From NCBI GenBank assembly GCA_022072445.1, contig JAJVHV010000002.1, positions 62,001 through 126,000 of the forward strand: 64,000 nucleotides of DNA. Direction: 5' to 3'. Origin of the DNA: Phycisphaerae bacterium. Its GTDB lineage: Bacteria; Planctomycetota; Phycisphaerae; UBA1845; Fen-1342. This document shows, in pieces, positions 19,101-26,898 of the stretch. Position 1 is the first letter of the stretch, and each line of letters starts with the position of its first letter. Under the pieces are notes generated by a model, which worked only from the letters and a program-made list of their open reading frames with translations, searched no databases and was not told where the DNA came from. The translations under genes and the position numbers were made by a program.

Positions 19101-19330
19101 AGGTGCCGCGCCACGTCCTGCGAATCGCCCATGGTCGGCAGCACGTCGATGAAGCGGAACGCCTGGACCTTGAGCCACTCGTTGCGCATGCACTGCTGCA
19201 TGAGCCGCTCATACCACCAGTCGGATTGGAAGATCCACGGTTGGGCGCCCCCCATCCGCTCGAACATCTCGCGGCCGAGCTGCTGCGTACGCTGCTCGAT
19301 CTGCTGCGCGCTGACTTGTATCGACTTCAT
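16178..19330 (-). CDS. putA: Bifunctional proline dehydrogenase / P5C dehydrogenase
   Basis: 1050 codons. The N-terminal part holds the FAD-dependent proline dehydrogenase barrel (ARKSSYGMAQRFI, NVSVKLTSLYSQFD, GVRLVKGAYWDTE, YTPYGDLLPGMAYLIRRL). From about residue 500 comes the NAD-dependent L-glutamate gamma-semialdehyde dehydrogenase, with SPWNFPLAI, EMGGKNAI (catalytic Glu) and GYAGQKCSA (catalytic Cys835). Together they oxidise proline to glutamate, with substrate channelling expected between the two sites. There is no N-terminal ribbon-helix-helix DNA-binding domain, so unlike enteric PutA it should not regulate its own gene. A His/Gly-rich insertion (about residues 82-110) is unusual. 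It is convergent with the metzincin gene. Confidence 0.92.
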   Translation of the reverse strand: MKSIQVSAQQIEQRTQQLGREMFERMGGAQPWIFQSDWWYERLMQQCMRNEWLKVQAFRFIDVLPTMGDSQDVARHLKEYFVRNGRSGSGHDGNDHAPAAHATGGHEHESSSTALAELEPDRDDLLVRWVSRAMDFERLDAAWPRLIAWVARKSSYGMAQRFIAGSTPEETARTIRRLRDQRMAFTVDVLGETALSERESEHYQAVYLSLIDNLSRLSRTWPAVPQIDRADGRELPRVNVSVKLTSLYSQFDPIDPETCKRAVKERLRPLLRRGRDAGCHVHVDMEHSAIKRLTLAICRELFMEEEFRDYPHFGLVLQAYLKDCERDVGELLEWVRQRGTPIGVRLVKGAYWDTETVLSRQRGWACPVWEQKWQSDACYERITRTLLANHDLVHTAFGSHNVRSLSHAMALRELWEVPGEAFELQMLYGMGDPIKRAAVDMGQRCRIYTPYGDLLPGMAYLIRRLLENTANESFLAHTESHDVPVEALLRDPEEIGRETPPPEEEPLLRFEFEDVIMPPFENVNDTDFTLDPNRARIIGALEGVRKRYNEVYPLVIDGQRIRTDALRDSLNPSRPAEVVGRVAQADAALAEKAVAAAARAFRTWRGVAPEERAEFLFRVADIMKERRFDLAALMTIECGKPWREADADVSEAIDFCVFYGREMIRMAENVRRRDNAGETNEYFYAPRGVVTAISPWNFPLAILTGMTAAALVTGNTVIMKPAAPAMVIAYRLMEMFEAAGLPKGVLNYLPGPGATVGELLVKHPQVSMVAFTGSREVGCRINRMAAESATSQPALKKVIAEMGGKNAIIVDSDADLDEAIKGVLASAFGYAGQKCSACSRAIVIGPLYERFVQRLVDAARSIRVGPADEPGTMIPPVIDKAAFNAIREYVEVGRGEARCVLESDTDALIRATAGGYYIGPTVFADVPPTARIAREEIFGPVLALLRAASIEAAIEIFNGTDFALTGGIFSRSPAHIALARRECECGNFYINRKITGALVDVQPFGGFKMSGIGSKAGGPDYLIQFCEPRCITENTLRRGFAPSEEVVEAL

Positions 19331-19761
19331 CCAGACTCACCCGACGGGGTTACACGGGTCCCACTCGCTCCAAGCGCACGTTGACGAAGCAATCGGCGTG
19401 CCGAACCGGCGTCGCGATTCTAGTGACGGGCCGACCCGCGGGCAAACGACCGTCCGAGCACCCGCCATGTAGCACAGCCGCCCCCGGCTGTGTAGAGCAG
19501 CCGCCCCGGCTGCACTCCGTCCGAGCCGGCGTGTCCTCACGCCAGTTGTGCAGCACGGCCTCCCCGGCTGCACTCCCCGAACACCACCATCAGCGCACGA
19601 AGCGCCAGCAGGTGCGCCCCACCAACGCACCCCGCGCCGTCCCAAACCGCCCACCGACCCAGAAGCAAGAAAGCCGGCGTGAGCTCACGCCGGCTTGGTT
19701 ACTCACTTCGCATCACAGCCGGGTCTCGGCTGTGCCGACACTTTCAGACGCGCCCGCCTCC
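19331..19761. repeat. Intergenic block of short palindromic repeats
   Basis: 431 bases without a gene. They hold several short palindromes: GTAGCACAGCCGCCCCC.. with GGCTGTG at 19468-19492, GAGCAGCCG..CGGCTGCA forms to about 19575, the perfect palindrome at 19671-19696, and CACAGCCG..CGGCTGTG at 19714-19733. The GCACAGCCG/CGGCTGTGC palindrome recurs at about 6055 inside hen1 and at about 41202-41223, so it is a dispersed family. The putA promoter must also lie at the left end, but I see no convincing boxes. Confidence 0.7.
19671..19696 (-). terminator. Intrinsic terminator after the SPFH gene
   Basis: A 26-base perfect palindrome (arms AAGCCGGCGTGAG / CTCACGCCGGCTT) is followed on the minus strand by TCTTGCTTCT. 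It lies 66 bases past the stop of the SPFH gene, the right place and orientation for its terminator. Confidence 0.65.
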
Positions 19762-20733
19762 TCAGGAGTGCGGTACCGGGCTGGGCGCCGGCCGCTTGGG
19801 TTGCGACGGCTTCGGCATCTCAGGCAGCGGGCCGGTCTCGAGTTCGTGCGTGGCCAGCAGCGCCTGCGTGATCTGGTCGCCGACCTGGTTCATGCCGGAA
19901 GGCGTGTAGGGCATCATGACGATCGTCGCACGGCTGTGCGAGCCGACGCTCGTCAGCATGTCGTAGTGCTGCGTGAGCAGCACCATGCGGCTGGCCTCTT
20001 CGGCTGAGATGCCGGCCTCGGCGCAGGCCGCCACCGATTCCTTGAGACCGTTGGCGATCGCGAGCCGCTGCCGCGCGATACCCACGCCCTGCAGCTCCTT
20101 GGCGCGGGCCTCGGCCTCGGCTTCGGCGATGACGCGAATCTTCTTGGCCTCGGCCTCGTTGCGGGCCGCGTCGCGCAGCCGGGCGCTCGCGTTGACCTGG
20201 TTCATCGCCTCCTTGACTTTGTGATCCGGCTGAATGTCATTCACCAGCGCATTCAGGATCGTGTACCCGAACTGCACCATGGTGTCCTGCAAACGCTCCT
20301 TCACCGCGTACGCGATCTTGTCCTTCTCGCTGAACACGTTGTCGACCGGCATCTCCGGCACCAGCGCCCGCACCGTGTCGAACACGTACGAGCTGATCTG
20401 CGCCTGCGGGTTCGTCAGCTTGTAGAACGCCGCGCGGACCGCTTCATCGTTCTCATCCACGTAAAACTGCACCGCCACCAGAAGGTCGACGAACACGTCG
20501 TCCTTGGTCTTGCTCTCGACCTTGATCTCCAACTCCCGGACGCGATGCGTCACCCGGCCGGCGATCGAGTCCACCACCGGCACCTTGAAGTTCAGCCCCG
20601 GCCCCGCGATCCGCACAAATTTGCCGAAGCGCTCGACAATCGCCCGCGTCTGCTGCTGGACGGTGAACGCTCCGCTCGCCAGGATGATGAGTCCCACGAC
20701 GCAGAGCACGCCGACGACGATGATCGGTCCCAT
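19762..20733 (-). CDS. SPFH/band 7 (stomatin-like) membrane protein
   Basis: 323 codons from ATG 20733, preferred over the ATG 30 bases upstream because a GGGAGAAAGGG Shine-Dalgarno region sits just before it. One N-terminal membrane helix (PIIVVGVLCVVGLIILASGAF) is followed by QQQTRAIVERFGKFVRIAGPG, the start of the band 7 domain, and by a long helical coiled-coil region rich in EAEAEARAKELQG. It ends in a Pro-rich tail. Such proteins form oligomeric scaffolds in the membrane and are linked to protein quality control. The next gene upstream, a zinc-ribbon protein, is on the same strand 45 bases away and may be co-transcribed. Confidence 0.85.
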   Translation of the reverse strand: MGPIIVVGVLCVVGLIILASGAFTVQQQTRAIVERFGKFVRIAGPGLNFKVPVVDSIAGRVTHRVRELEIKVESKTKDDVFVDLLVAVQFYVDENDEAVRAAFYKLTNPQAQISSYVFDTVRALVPEMPVDNVFSEKDKIAYAVKERLQDTMVQFGYTILNALVNDIQPDHKVKEAMNQVNASARLRDAARNEAEAKKIRVIAEAEAEARAKELQGVGIARQRLAIANGLKESVAACAEAGISAEEASRMVLLTQHYDMLTSVGSHSRATIVMMPYTPSGMNQVGDQITQALLATHELETGPLPEMPKPSQPKRPAPSPVPHS

Positions 20734-20778
20734 GGCACTGCCCTTTCTCCCGTTTTCATCCAACGGGCCATTCTCACC

Positions 20779-21237
20779 CTACGGTTTCACGAATTCCGCC
20801 GATATCAGATCCAGCTCGACTTCATGGACCGCGTCCGGAAGATCGTAGGAAGGAATCTCCTCGCGAACCTCCACGCCGCGGCCGAGCTCGCGCACCGTAT
20901 GCTCCAGGCGCGCCATCTCCGCGCCCCGGCTGTCCAGCAGCCGCAGACGCAGCACGACGTCGCACAGCGCGTAGCCGTCATTCCGCAGCACCAGCCCCAG
21001 ATTCTCCGTCCCCAGCACGCGCTGCCCGCCCCACGCACTCTCCAGCCGGTAGCTCAGATTCGCCGCGTCACCGACGGCCCGATAGCCGCTGGGCGCCGCC
21101 GCCGCCGTCGGATCACGCACCTGCCCCGCTTTCAGCAACGCCGCGTCGGCGCTCAGCGTCATCCCGCAGCGGGCGCAGAAACGCGCCGCCGGCACGTTCG
21201 ACGCTTCACAGCGCGGACAGCGCTTCGGACCAGCCAT
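20779..21237 (-). CDS. Zinc-ribbon protein of unknown function
   Basis: 152 codons. The N-terminus CPRCEASNVPAARFCARCG is a four-cysteine zinc ribbon of the double-zinc-ribbon style. The remainder (LSYRLESAWGGQRVLGTENLGLVLRN, VVLRLRLLDSRG) looks like a small beta-sandwich. No catalytic motif is visible. It precedes the SPFH gene on the same strand and is likely cytoplasmic. Confidence 0.6.
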   Translation of the reverse strand: MAGPKRCPRCEASNVPAARFCARCGMTLSADAALLKAGQVRDPTAAAAPSGYRAVGDAANLSYRLESAWGGQRVLGTENLGLVLRNDGYALCDVVLRLRLLDSRGAEMARLEHTVRELGRGVEVREEIPSYDLPDAVHEVELDLISAEFVKP

Positions 21238-21410
21238 CGCCTCACTCCTGCCGCGGCGGCGCGACTCCCGCGCATCGCCACACTAGAAGTGTAATCGCGC
21301 CAACCCCGTGGTGGGACTATAGATGCGACGATTGATTGTAAACCTCCGCAAACGGCCGCCGGCTGAGTGACTATCGGCGCCCGACGGCCACCACCGTGAA
21401 AAATCACACC

Positions 21411-21439
21411 TTGCAGTCGGTCACCCCCTCGGGTATCCT
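21411..21439 (+). promoter_or_regulatory. Probable sigma-70 promoter of rpmI-rplT
   Basis: TTGCAG, a 17-base spacer, then TATCCT, ending 36 bases before the rpmI start. A GAGG ribosome site lies at 21461-21464. The transcript leader would be only about 30 bases, and infC is not upstream, so the usual infC-rpmI-rplT leader control is not obvious. Confidence 0.5.
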
Positions 21440-21474
21440 ACGTGGCTTCGAATCTGACTTTGAGGATCGAATCG

Positions 21475-21675
21475 ATGCCTAAGCTCAAGCCGCACAAGGG
21501 TTTGCGAAAGCGCGTCCGCGTGAGCGCCAACGGCAAAATCAGCTACCGCCGTTCGCACACCGGCCACCTCATGAGTAACAAGTCCGGCCGCCGCAAGCAG
21601 CGCTTGCGGCGCCGCGGAACCGCCGGCGGACGCTTGGCTGAATCGATCCTGCTGGCACTGTGCAACAAATCGTAA
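21475..21675 (+). CDS. rpmI: 50S ribosomal protein L35
   Basis: 66 codons from ATG 21475. The sequence PKLKPHKGLRKRVRVSANGK and the Arg/Lys-rich C-terminal part match L35, and the length is that of the family; an upstream in-frame ATG would add 11 atypical residues. It lies 13 bases before rplT on the same strand. infC, usually upstream of rpmI, is missing here. Confidence 0.95.
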   Translation: MPKLKPHKGLRKRVRVSANGKISYRRSHTGHLMSNKSGRRKQRLRRRGTAGGRLAESILLALCNKS

Positions 21676-21688
21676 GGAGTCGTCGGCC

Positions 21689-22057
21689 ATGGCACGGGTC
21701 AAAGGCGGGTTTGCCACGCGGCATCGCCGCAAGCGCATTCTCAAGGACGCGAAAGGCTTTCGCGGCACCCACCGCACGCATTACAAGAACGCCAAGCAGA
21801 CCGTCTACAAGGCCGGCGTCTACGCCTTCCGCGACCGCCGCGCCAAGAAACGCAACTTCCGCTCGCTCTGGATCATCCGCGTCGCAGCGGCTTGCGAGGA
21901 GCGCGGCGTGAATTACAGCCGCTTTCTGGGCGCGCTGCGCAAGGCGAATGTCGTGCTCAATCGCAAGATGCTCAGCGAGATCGCGATTCACGATCCCAAG
22001 GCGTTCGACAAACTGCTCGAATCCGTCCGGAAGCACATCCCCGCAGAAGCCGCCTGA
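21689..22057 (+). CDS. rplT: 50S ribosomal protein L20
   Basis: 122 codons with a clear AAGGAG ribosome site. ARVKGGFATRHRRKRILKDAKG and FRSLWIIRVAAACEERGVNYSRF are diagnostic of L20, which binds 23S rRNA early in assembly of the large subunit. It forms a two-gene unit with rpmI. Confidence 0.96.
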   Translation: MARVKGGFATRHRRKRILKDAKGFRGTHRTHYKNAKQTVYKAGVYAFRDRRAKKRNFRSLWIIRVAAACEERGVNYSRFLGALRKANVVLNRKMLSEIAIHDPKAFDKLLESVRKHIPAEAA

Positions 22058-22144
22058 ACCGGTATGCCTGGTAGGGCAGGTCGCAGTTGGGCGACCTGCC
22101 GCCGCCGCGCGAGATGCCCGCTTCGCCCAGAGTCTCTCAGCCGC

Positions 22145-22606
22145 TCACGCCAGCTCAAACGTGACGTCAACCTCGACGGTCGCGTCGAGCGGCAGTTCGG
22201 CCACACCGACCGCGGCCCGCGCGTGTCGCCCGGCATCGCCGAACACCTCCACCATCAGTTGACTGGCCCCGTTGGCCGCCTTGTGCTGCTCGGTGAAACC
22301 GGCGGCCGACGCCACGTAGACCACCAGCTTCAAAACGCGCGCCACGCGGTCGATTCCGCCCGCCGTGTCCGCCGCGATCGCCAGCGCGTTGATCGCGCAC
22401 AGCCGTGCCGCGGCGATGGCGTCCTCGAGCGTTCGCGGCCCGCCCACCTTGCCCGTGTAGGCCACTTTTCCGTCCCGCAGCGGAATCTGCCCGCTCAGCA
22501 GCAGCAGTGACCCATGCCGCACCGCCGGCACATAGGCCCCGACCGGGCTCGTCACCGCCGGCAGCACGATGCCTGATTGCTTCAATCGCTCAGACGCCGT
22601 CGGCAT
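22145..22606 (-). CDS. RidA family protein (enamine/imine deaminase)
   Basis: 153 codons from ATG 22606; the longer frame would run far into scpA. It contains GSLLLLSGQIPLRDGK, AARLCAINALAIA, VVYVASAAGF and RAAVGVAELPLDATVEVD, the signature of the YjgF/YER057c/RidA fold. Homologues hydrolyse reactive enamines or imines from PLP enzymes; this one belongs to the longer LBP-like subgroup, where function is less certain. The start overlaps the end of scpA by 17 bases, so the two genes are co-transcribed. Confidence 0.85.
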   Translation of the reverse strand: MPTASERLKQSGIVLPAVTSPVGAYVPAVRHGSLLLLSGQIPLRDGKVAYTGKVGGPRTLEDAIAAARLCAINALAIAADTAGGIDRVARVLKLVVYVASAAGFTEQHKAANGASQLMVEVFGDAGRHARAAVGVAELPLDATVEVDVTFELA

Positions 22607-23681
22607 CGTCGCCCTCCTCGCTGGCTGGTGCCTCGCCCATGGGCGGCGGCTCAACGGTTTGATCGGCGACGCCTCGCTCGTCTCCACCATCAGCCAAGCT
22701 CGGCGCCGCCCCGGACGCATCCATCGTGCGTCTGCCCCTCTCCATCATCTCCGCGGCGCGCCCGGGGTGCAGCACGCGCGTCGTGAATTGCAGCGTCCCG
22801 CGCTCGGCGGCGTGCACGGCGCCGCGCGCCTCTTCGACCACGTGAATCCGAGCCGCATCGCCATCCGGGCTCGCGTCGGCGCGGTCAGCGAAGGGCGCAT
22901 CCGGGTCCACCTCTTGCAGCAGGAAGAGGTAAATCTCGCCGAACGAGCGCTCCTGCTCGGCGCGAATCTGCCGCTGCCGGATCAGCTCCAGGATCGCCAG
23001 AAACAACCCGACCACCTCGACACGCCGCGTCCGCCCATCGAAAAGCTTGCAAAACGTCGTCGGCCCGTCGCGCTCCAGAACCGCGATGATCTCCGCCGCG
23101 TGCAGCGCGATGGGCGTGTCGTCATACGTCACGTCGTGCGTCAGCGGACCGCGGCCGACTGCGCTCATCACGCGGTTGAACGCCACCAGCAGGTCCCAGA
23201 CCTGCACTTCCTCCAGCTCGACTCCCTGAAGCTCGGCCGGCAGGTCGCACGGCCGCCGCACGTAGCGCCGCGCCCGCTCGTCGGCGGCACTGCCCAGGCT
23301 GCGGGCGGCGTCCTTGAAACGCTTGTACTCCAGCAGTTGCCGCACCAGCACCGCACGCGGATCGTCGGGTGCGTCGACCGCTTCCAGCGGCGGCGTGGGC
23401 AGCAGTGCCCGCGATTTCAGCTCGATCAGCGTCGCCGCCATGACCAGAAACTCGCCGGCGACGTTCGGGTCGATTTGTTCGAGCAGCCGCACGTAGGCGA
23501 CGTATTGCTCGGTAACGCGCGAAATCGATATGTCCTGAATGTCGAGCTCGTCGCGCCGGATCAGAAAAAGAAGCAGGTCGAGCGGACCGGTGAACACGTC
23601 CAGCTCGACATTGTATTCCTGTGCCGGCCGATGATCGGCCGATCGCGACGCGGCGGCGCTCTCGCTCATACGCGCGGCCAT
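22590..23681 (-). CDS. scpA: Segregation and condensation protein A
   Basis: 363 codons. YNVELDVFTGPLDLLLFLIRRDELDIQDISISRVTEQY and FLVMAATLIELKSRALLP are the hallmarks of ScpA, the kleisin that closes the SMC condensin ring with ScpB. The C-terminal winged-helix region (ELIRQRQIRAEQERSFGEIYL) is present; beyond it is a 90-residue acidic tail not usual in ScpA. No scpB is visible in the window. The stop overlaps ridA. Confidence 0.93.
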   Translation of the reverse strand: MAARMSESAAASRSADHRPAQEYNVELDVFTGPLDLLLFLIRRDELDIQDISISRVTEQYVAYVRLLEQIDPNVAGEFLVMAATLIELKSRALLPTPPLEAVDAPDDPRAVLVRQLLEYKRFKDAARSLGSAADERARRYVRRPCDLPAELQGVELEEVQVWDLLVAFNRVMSAVGRGPLTHDVTYDDTPIALHAAEIIAVLERDGPTTFCKLFDGRTRRVEVVGLFLAILELIRQRQIRAEQERSFGEIYLFLLQEVDPDAPFADRADASPDGDAARIHVVEEARGAVHAAERGTLQFTTRVLHPGRAAEMMERGRRTMDASGAAPSLADGGDERGVADQTVEPPPMGEAPASEEGDDADGV

Positions 23682-23739
23682 CTTAGCGATTCGGTTGCGG
23701 CGATTACAGTGCGGGCGAGAGAGAATTCCCGGCTAGAGA

Positions 23740-24115
23740 GCATGGCGCCGGTTTCCAACCCGCCCGCACAGGCTCTTTAGCTTGTGTGGCACAGGCTCTT
23801 TGGCTTGTGTGGCACAGGCTATCAGCCTGTGTGGACGGGTTTCCAACCCGAGGGTGGGGCGGGTTTCCAACCCGCCCGCACAGGCTCTTTAGCTTGTGTG
23901 GCACAGGCTCTTTAGCTTGTGTGGCACAGGCTCTTTGGCTTGTGTGGCACAGGCTATCAGCCTGTGTGGACGGGTTTCCAACCCGAGGGTGGGGCGGGTT
24001 TCCAACCCGCCCGCACAGGCTCTTTAGCTTGTGTGGCACAGGCTATCAGCCTGTGTGGACGGGTTTCCAGCACGAGGGTGGTGGTCGCAGACTGGACCCC
24101 CGCTTTCGCGGGTGT
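23740..24115. repeat. Nested tandem block of short palindromic repeats
   Basis: About 370 bases built from two kinds of unit: GCACAGGCTCTTTRGCTTGTG or GGCACAGGCTATCAGCCTGTG palindromes, and CGGGTTTCCAACCCG palindromes. A higher-order unit starts near 23750, 23867 and 24000. The palindrome with the ATC centre occurs at 23811-23834, 23946-23969 and 24035-24058. The last part, CGTCACACCCGCGAAAGCGG at about 24098-24119, is another common dispersed repeat. Spacer 1 of the CRISPR array resembles the ATC palindrome. Confidence 0.85.
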
Positions 24116-25332
24116 GACGGTCCTCGGGATCGTCGCGGCGGCTGTCGATCGTCGCCGCCCGCGTTTGAAGCGTCATCGTTCACGCTGCCCGCAAGCCGCT
24201 TGAGATTGCGATCGTAATTCCACGTGTCCGGATCGCCGCCGCGCTGTCCTGTCTCAACCGCGAGCCGGTAGTTCGTCAGGGCCAACTCGCGTTGCCCGCG
24301 CTTCTCGTATGTTTTGGCCAGGCCGTCGTACGCATTGGCCGTCGCCGGGTAGAGCTCGACGGCGCGCTGATAGATACGCACCGCGTCGTCCAACCGACCG
24401 GCTGCGATCGCGTTGTCTCCCATCTGTTTGTACATCCGCTGCGGCAGCGTGATGTCGCGGCCGTACGCCTTGGCCACAGCGGTGACGTAGTGATCGAGAC
24501 CCGGGAGATCGGCCGCCTCCACAAACGCGTAGACCACGTCGGCGTCAAAGCGTACGTTCGGCGGCGGTCGATACCCGACCTGATCGGGCAGGCGCGCGAG
24601 GAAAATGTGCGGCTCGGCTGTCGCCGGGATTTCGAACAGTTCCGCGCCCGTGTCCCAGCGCAGCGTCATCGCGGTACGGCCAGTCTGGCACAACAAACTC
24701 TCGACGATCGCGCCGTGGACGGGCGCGCCCGGGTCGAGCGTGTCGCACATGACGCGCAGGACGTTGACCCAGCGGTCGGCGCGGTGGATCCAGACCGAAC
24801 GTTCGCTCGTGCTGGTCCATGGGCTGCCGACAATCGCGCCAACGAGCGACTGGCCATTGCGGCCGGTCAGCCGCAGCGCCCGAGGCGGCACATCGTCCTC
24901 CGAGCTGACCGGATAGGCAGCGAGCGGCGGACGCAGGCAGACGCCGCTCTCGTCCAGCCAGAGATAGGGGCCCCAGGGGTCTGAGGCGGGCAGCCGGGGT
25001 CGTTTCCCCGGCGCCGATACGCCGCGCGCCTCGGGTGTCCGTTCCACCAATTGAAGCCAGACCGGCGGGCGATAGTCCCGGGCATACCGCTTGAGCAGCC
25101 GAAAGCGCGCTGGATCGAAGTACCGATCTAACTCAAGCTCGATAAACAACGCATCAGCGGCGCGCTGCGATTCAAAGCGGATTTCCATCTGAGTGATCCG
25201 GCCGTTGAGCCGCGCGGAATGCGGATCAATCGCGAGCCGGTAAATAGTCGCGAGCAGCACCGCCCAAGTCGCACAACGCAGTGTCCACAAGACCACGAGG
25301 TGCGTCAGTGATATCCGCGGAACCATTGCCAC
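24046..25332 (-). CDS. Membrane-anchored TPR protein of unknown function
   Basis: 428 codons. One hydrophobic helix near the N-terminus (LVVLWTLRCATWAVLLATIY) anchors it; a 270-residue region without recognisable motifs follows, and then two to three tetratricopeptide repeats (GRLDDAVRIYQRAVELYPATANAYDGLAKTYEKRG) near residues 310-380. The last 30 or so residues (RKRGSSLRPPPSCWKPVHTG) are translated from the dispersed repeat block, so the original C-terminus has been replaced or extended. The start overlaps the end of the next gene upstream by 28 bases. Confidence 0.6.
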   Translation of the reverse strand: MAMVPRISLTHLVVLWTLRCATWAVLLATIYRLAIDPHSARLNGRITQMEIRFESQRAADALFIELELDRYFDPARFRLLKRYARDYRPPVWLQLVERTPEARGVSAPGKRPRLPASDPWGPYLWLDESGVCLRPPLAAYPVSSEDDVPPRALRLTGRNGQSLVGAIVGSPWTSTSERSVWIHRADRWVNVLRVMCDTLDPGAPVHGAIVESLLCQTGRTAMTLRWDTGAELFEIPATAEPHIFLARLPDQVGYRPPPNVRFDADVVYAFVEAADLPGLDHYVTAVAKAYGRDITLPQRMYKQMGDNAIAAGRLDDAVRIYQRAVELYPATANAYDGLAKTYEKRGQRELALTNYRLAVETGQRGGDPDTWNYDRNLKRLAGSVNDDASNAGGDDRQPPRRSRGPSHPRKRGSSLRPPPSCWKPVHTG

Positions 25333-26249
25333 GGTCGCAACTCCTGATTGCAGAAAAGCAGGTGAAACCGCAGATGAACGTGGTAATCACCTAACAGCAG
25401 ATACGCCGCAAGCAGCCACGTAGCAGCGATCAGCCCATAGGCGCACCCGACGGCGAAGTCCCCGGCTTCGCGATACGCGCACTTGGGCGAGCCGACGAAC
25501 CATGTGAGCGTCGCGCACTGCATCGTGACGACTGCCAGCGCTACCCAGCACACCCAAGGTAACGCGCCACCTCGGATCGAACGGCCGATCGGCGACCAGG
25601 CCCACTCCCTGTCGATCTGCTCGAGGATGGCGCGACCAAGCGTCGAGCAAATCGCGGCGGCAAGGCACGCCCAAGTCATGGAGTACAGCAGAGCCTTGGC
25701 AAAGAGCCGGAACGGTGCTCGATTGCGACGCAGCATCAGGTCCATGACCGCAAGCGCCGGGAGCCACACGGCGACGATCGTCCCCAGGAATGCGCCGCAG
25801 TGGAGCGCGACTCGCATTGCATTCGGCGCAAAATGGCTCAGCCTGAACCGTGGGCCGATCAGGTTGGCTTGCCACCAGTCGTAGTTAGGCACCAGGCTTC
25901 TGAACGGATACCCGACCGCGGCCGCCGTGATGGAAAGGATCACGGCGACGACGAACGCCGTCGGGATGAGCAGCACGAAAAACGCGCATGTTCGAAGCAG
26001 CCCCTCTTCTACCCGCAGCAGCCGCAGGAACCGCGCCGGTCGAAAGAGCATCATCAGCAGCGTCAGCCCGAACGCCGACAGAATGCGTACGTGCCCCAGA
26101 CACTCCCACGCCGGCATCGGGCGCAGCAGCATCGAGTCCGCCCACTCGACGGGTGAGTATGTTCGGCCGCATTCCGGGCAGCGCGGCTCGGTCAGCCCGG
26201 CAAGGTCATACCGGCAGGTCGGACAGACGCGCCTCAGTTCACGCCTCAT
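25305..26249 (-). CDS. Multi-pass membrane protein with N-terminal zinc ribbon
   Basis: 314 codons. It begins CPTCRYDLAGLTEPRCPECGRTY, the four-cysteine ribbon found in many planctomycete membrane proteins, followed by about six hydrophobic helices (LSAFGLTLLMMLF, CAFFVLLIPTAFVVAVILS, LPALAVMDLML and others). No enzymatic motif is visible. It overlaps the TPR gene downstream by 28 bases and is probably co-transcribed with it. A related ribbon sits at the C-terminus of the protein at 28068-28517. Confidence 0.6.
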   Translation of the reverse strand: MRRELRRVCPTCRYDLAGLTEPRCPECGRTYSPVEWADSMLLRPMPAWECLGHVRILSAFGLTLLMMLFRPARFLRLLRVEEGLLRTCAFFVLLIPTAFVVAVILSITAAAVGYPFRSLVPNYDWWQANLIGPRFRLSHFAPNAMRVALHCGAFLGTIVAVWLPALAVMDLMLRRNRAPFRLFAKALLYSMTWACLAAAICSTLGRAILEQIDREWAWSPIGRSIRGGALPWVCWVALAVVTMQCATLTWFVGSPKCAYREAGDFAVGCAYGLIAATWLLAAYLLLGDYHVHLRFHLLFCNQELRPWQWFRGYH

Positions 26250-26898
26250 CGCCGAAACCGACCTCCGCAGTCACCGATCGCCGGACGCGCAGAAATCAGA
26301 CGCTGACAATGGTACACGCAGGATCGGGTCTGGTTGCGCTCCGGCGCGTCCGCCAACCACAGCTCGCCCGAAGGGCGCACGTCCGTTGCCAGGGGTTCCA
26401 ATCGCTGGAGCCACTGATTTCAATCCCTGGATGCCAGCATTCACCGCCGCAACGCCCATCCGAACCCACCACGCCAGTGGTGGGTCTCCCCCGACCACGA
26501 CGAGCCTTCTCAACCGATCGGACAAGCGCCGCCAGAGATGCCCCCCCAGCCCGCGGCTCGCCCGGCGGGCGCACGTTGACCCACGACGACCCCCTCGCCA
26601 GATTCCGGCGCGCCGTGCTTGCTTTCCTAGTTTTTCATGCTACACTATGAGCATGAGAAACCTGAGCCAGATCGCCTGCCGTTACCATACCTGTCGCAGC
26701 ACCCTGCGCAGCCGTCTGCGTCCCGAAAAACCAGCCGCCCGCCACATGCCAGATCCCAGCGTCCGCGAAAACCCCGCCGCAGCGCCGGCCAACGGCGGCA
26801 AACCGGCGCTTCGCAGCAGCGGCCCACTTCGCACGGCGTCGCCCGCGCCATTACAATCCGCCTTCGATATCCGTCCCGTAACAGGAGCTTCGCCACGG
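26250..26898. other. Intergenic region upstream of topoisomerase VI A
   Basis: 649 bases between divergent genes with no convincing gene. It contains a perfect 8-bp hairpin CCCACCAC-GCCA-GTGGTGGG at 26465-26484 and a promoter-like pair at 26619-26646. Open frames crossing the region show no family resemblance. The leader from the candidate promoter to the ATG at 26899 would be about 245 bases. Confidence 0.6.
26619..26646 (+). promoter_or_regulatory. Candidate promoter for the topoisomerase VI A gene
   Basis: TTGCTT, a 16-base T-rich spacer and TACACT stand out from the GC-rich surroundings and face the gene at 26899. The long leader makes the assignment tentative. Confidence 0.4.

Noticed and set aside
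16406-19384. 992-codon plus-strand ORF
   Set aside because: It is antisense to the full-length putA and shows only Arg/His-rich composition typical of high-GC shadows.
21238-21474. A ribosomal-protein leader structure or riboswitch before rpmI
   Set aside because: The predicted transcript leader is only about 30 bases and I could not fold a known L20-binding structure.
26647-26898. N-terminal extension of Top6A from an upstream ATG near the candidate promoter
   Set aside because: The extension is Pro/Arg-rich without homology, whereas ATG 26899 has AGGAG and gives the usual length.
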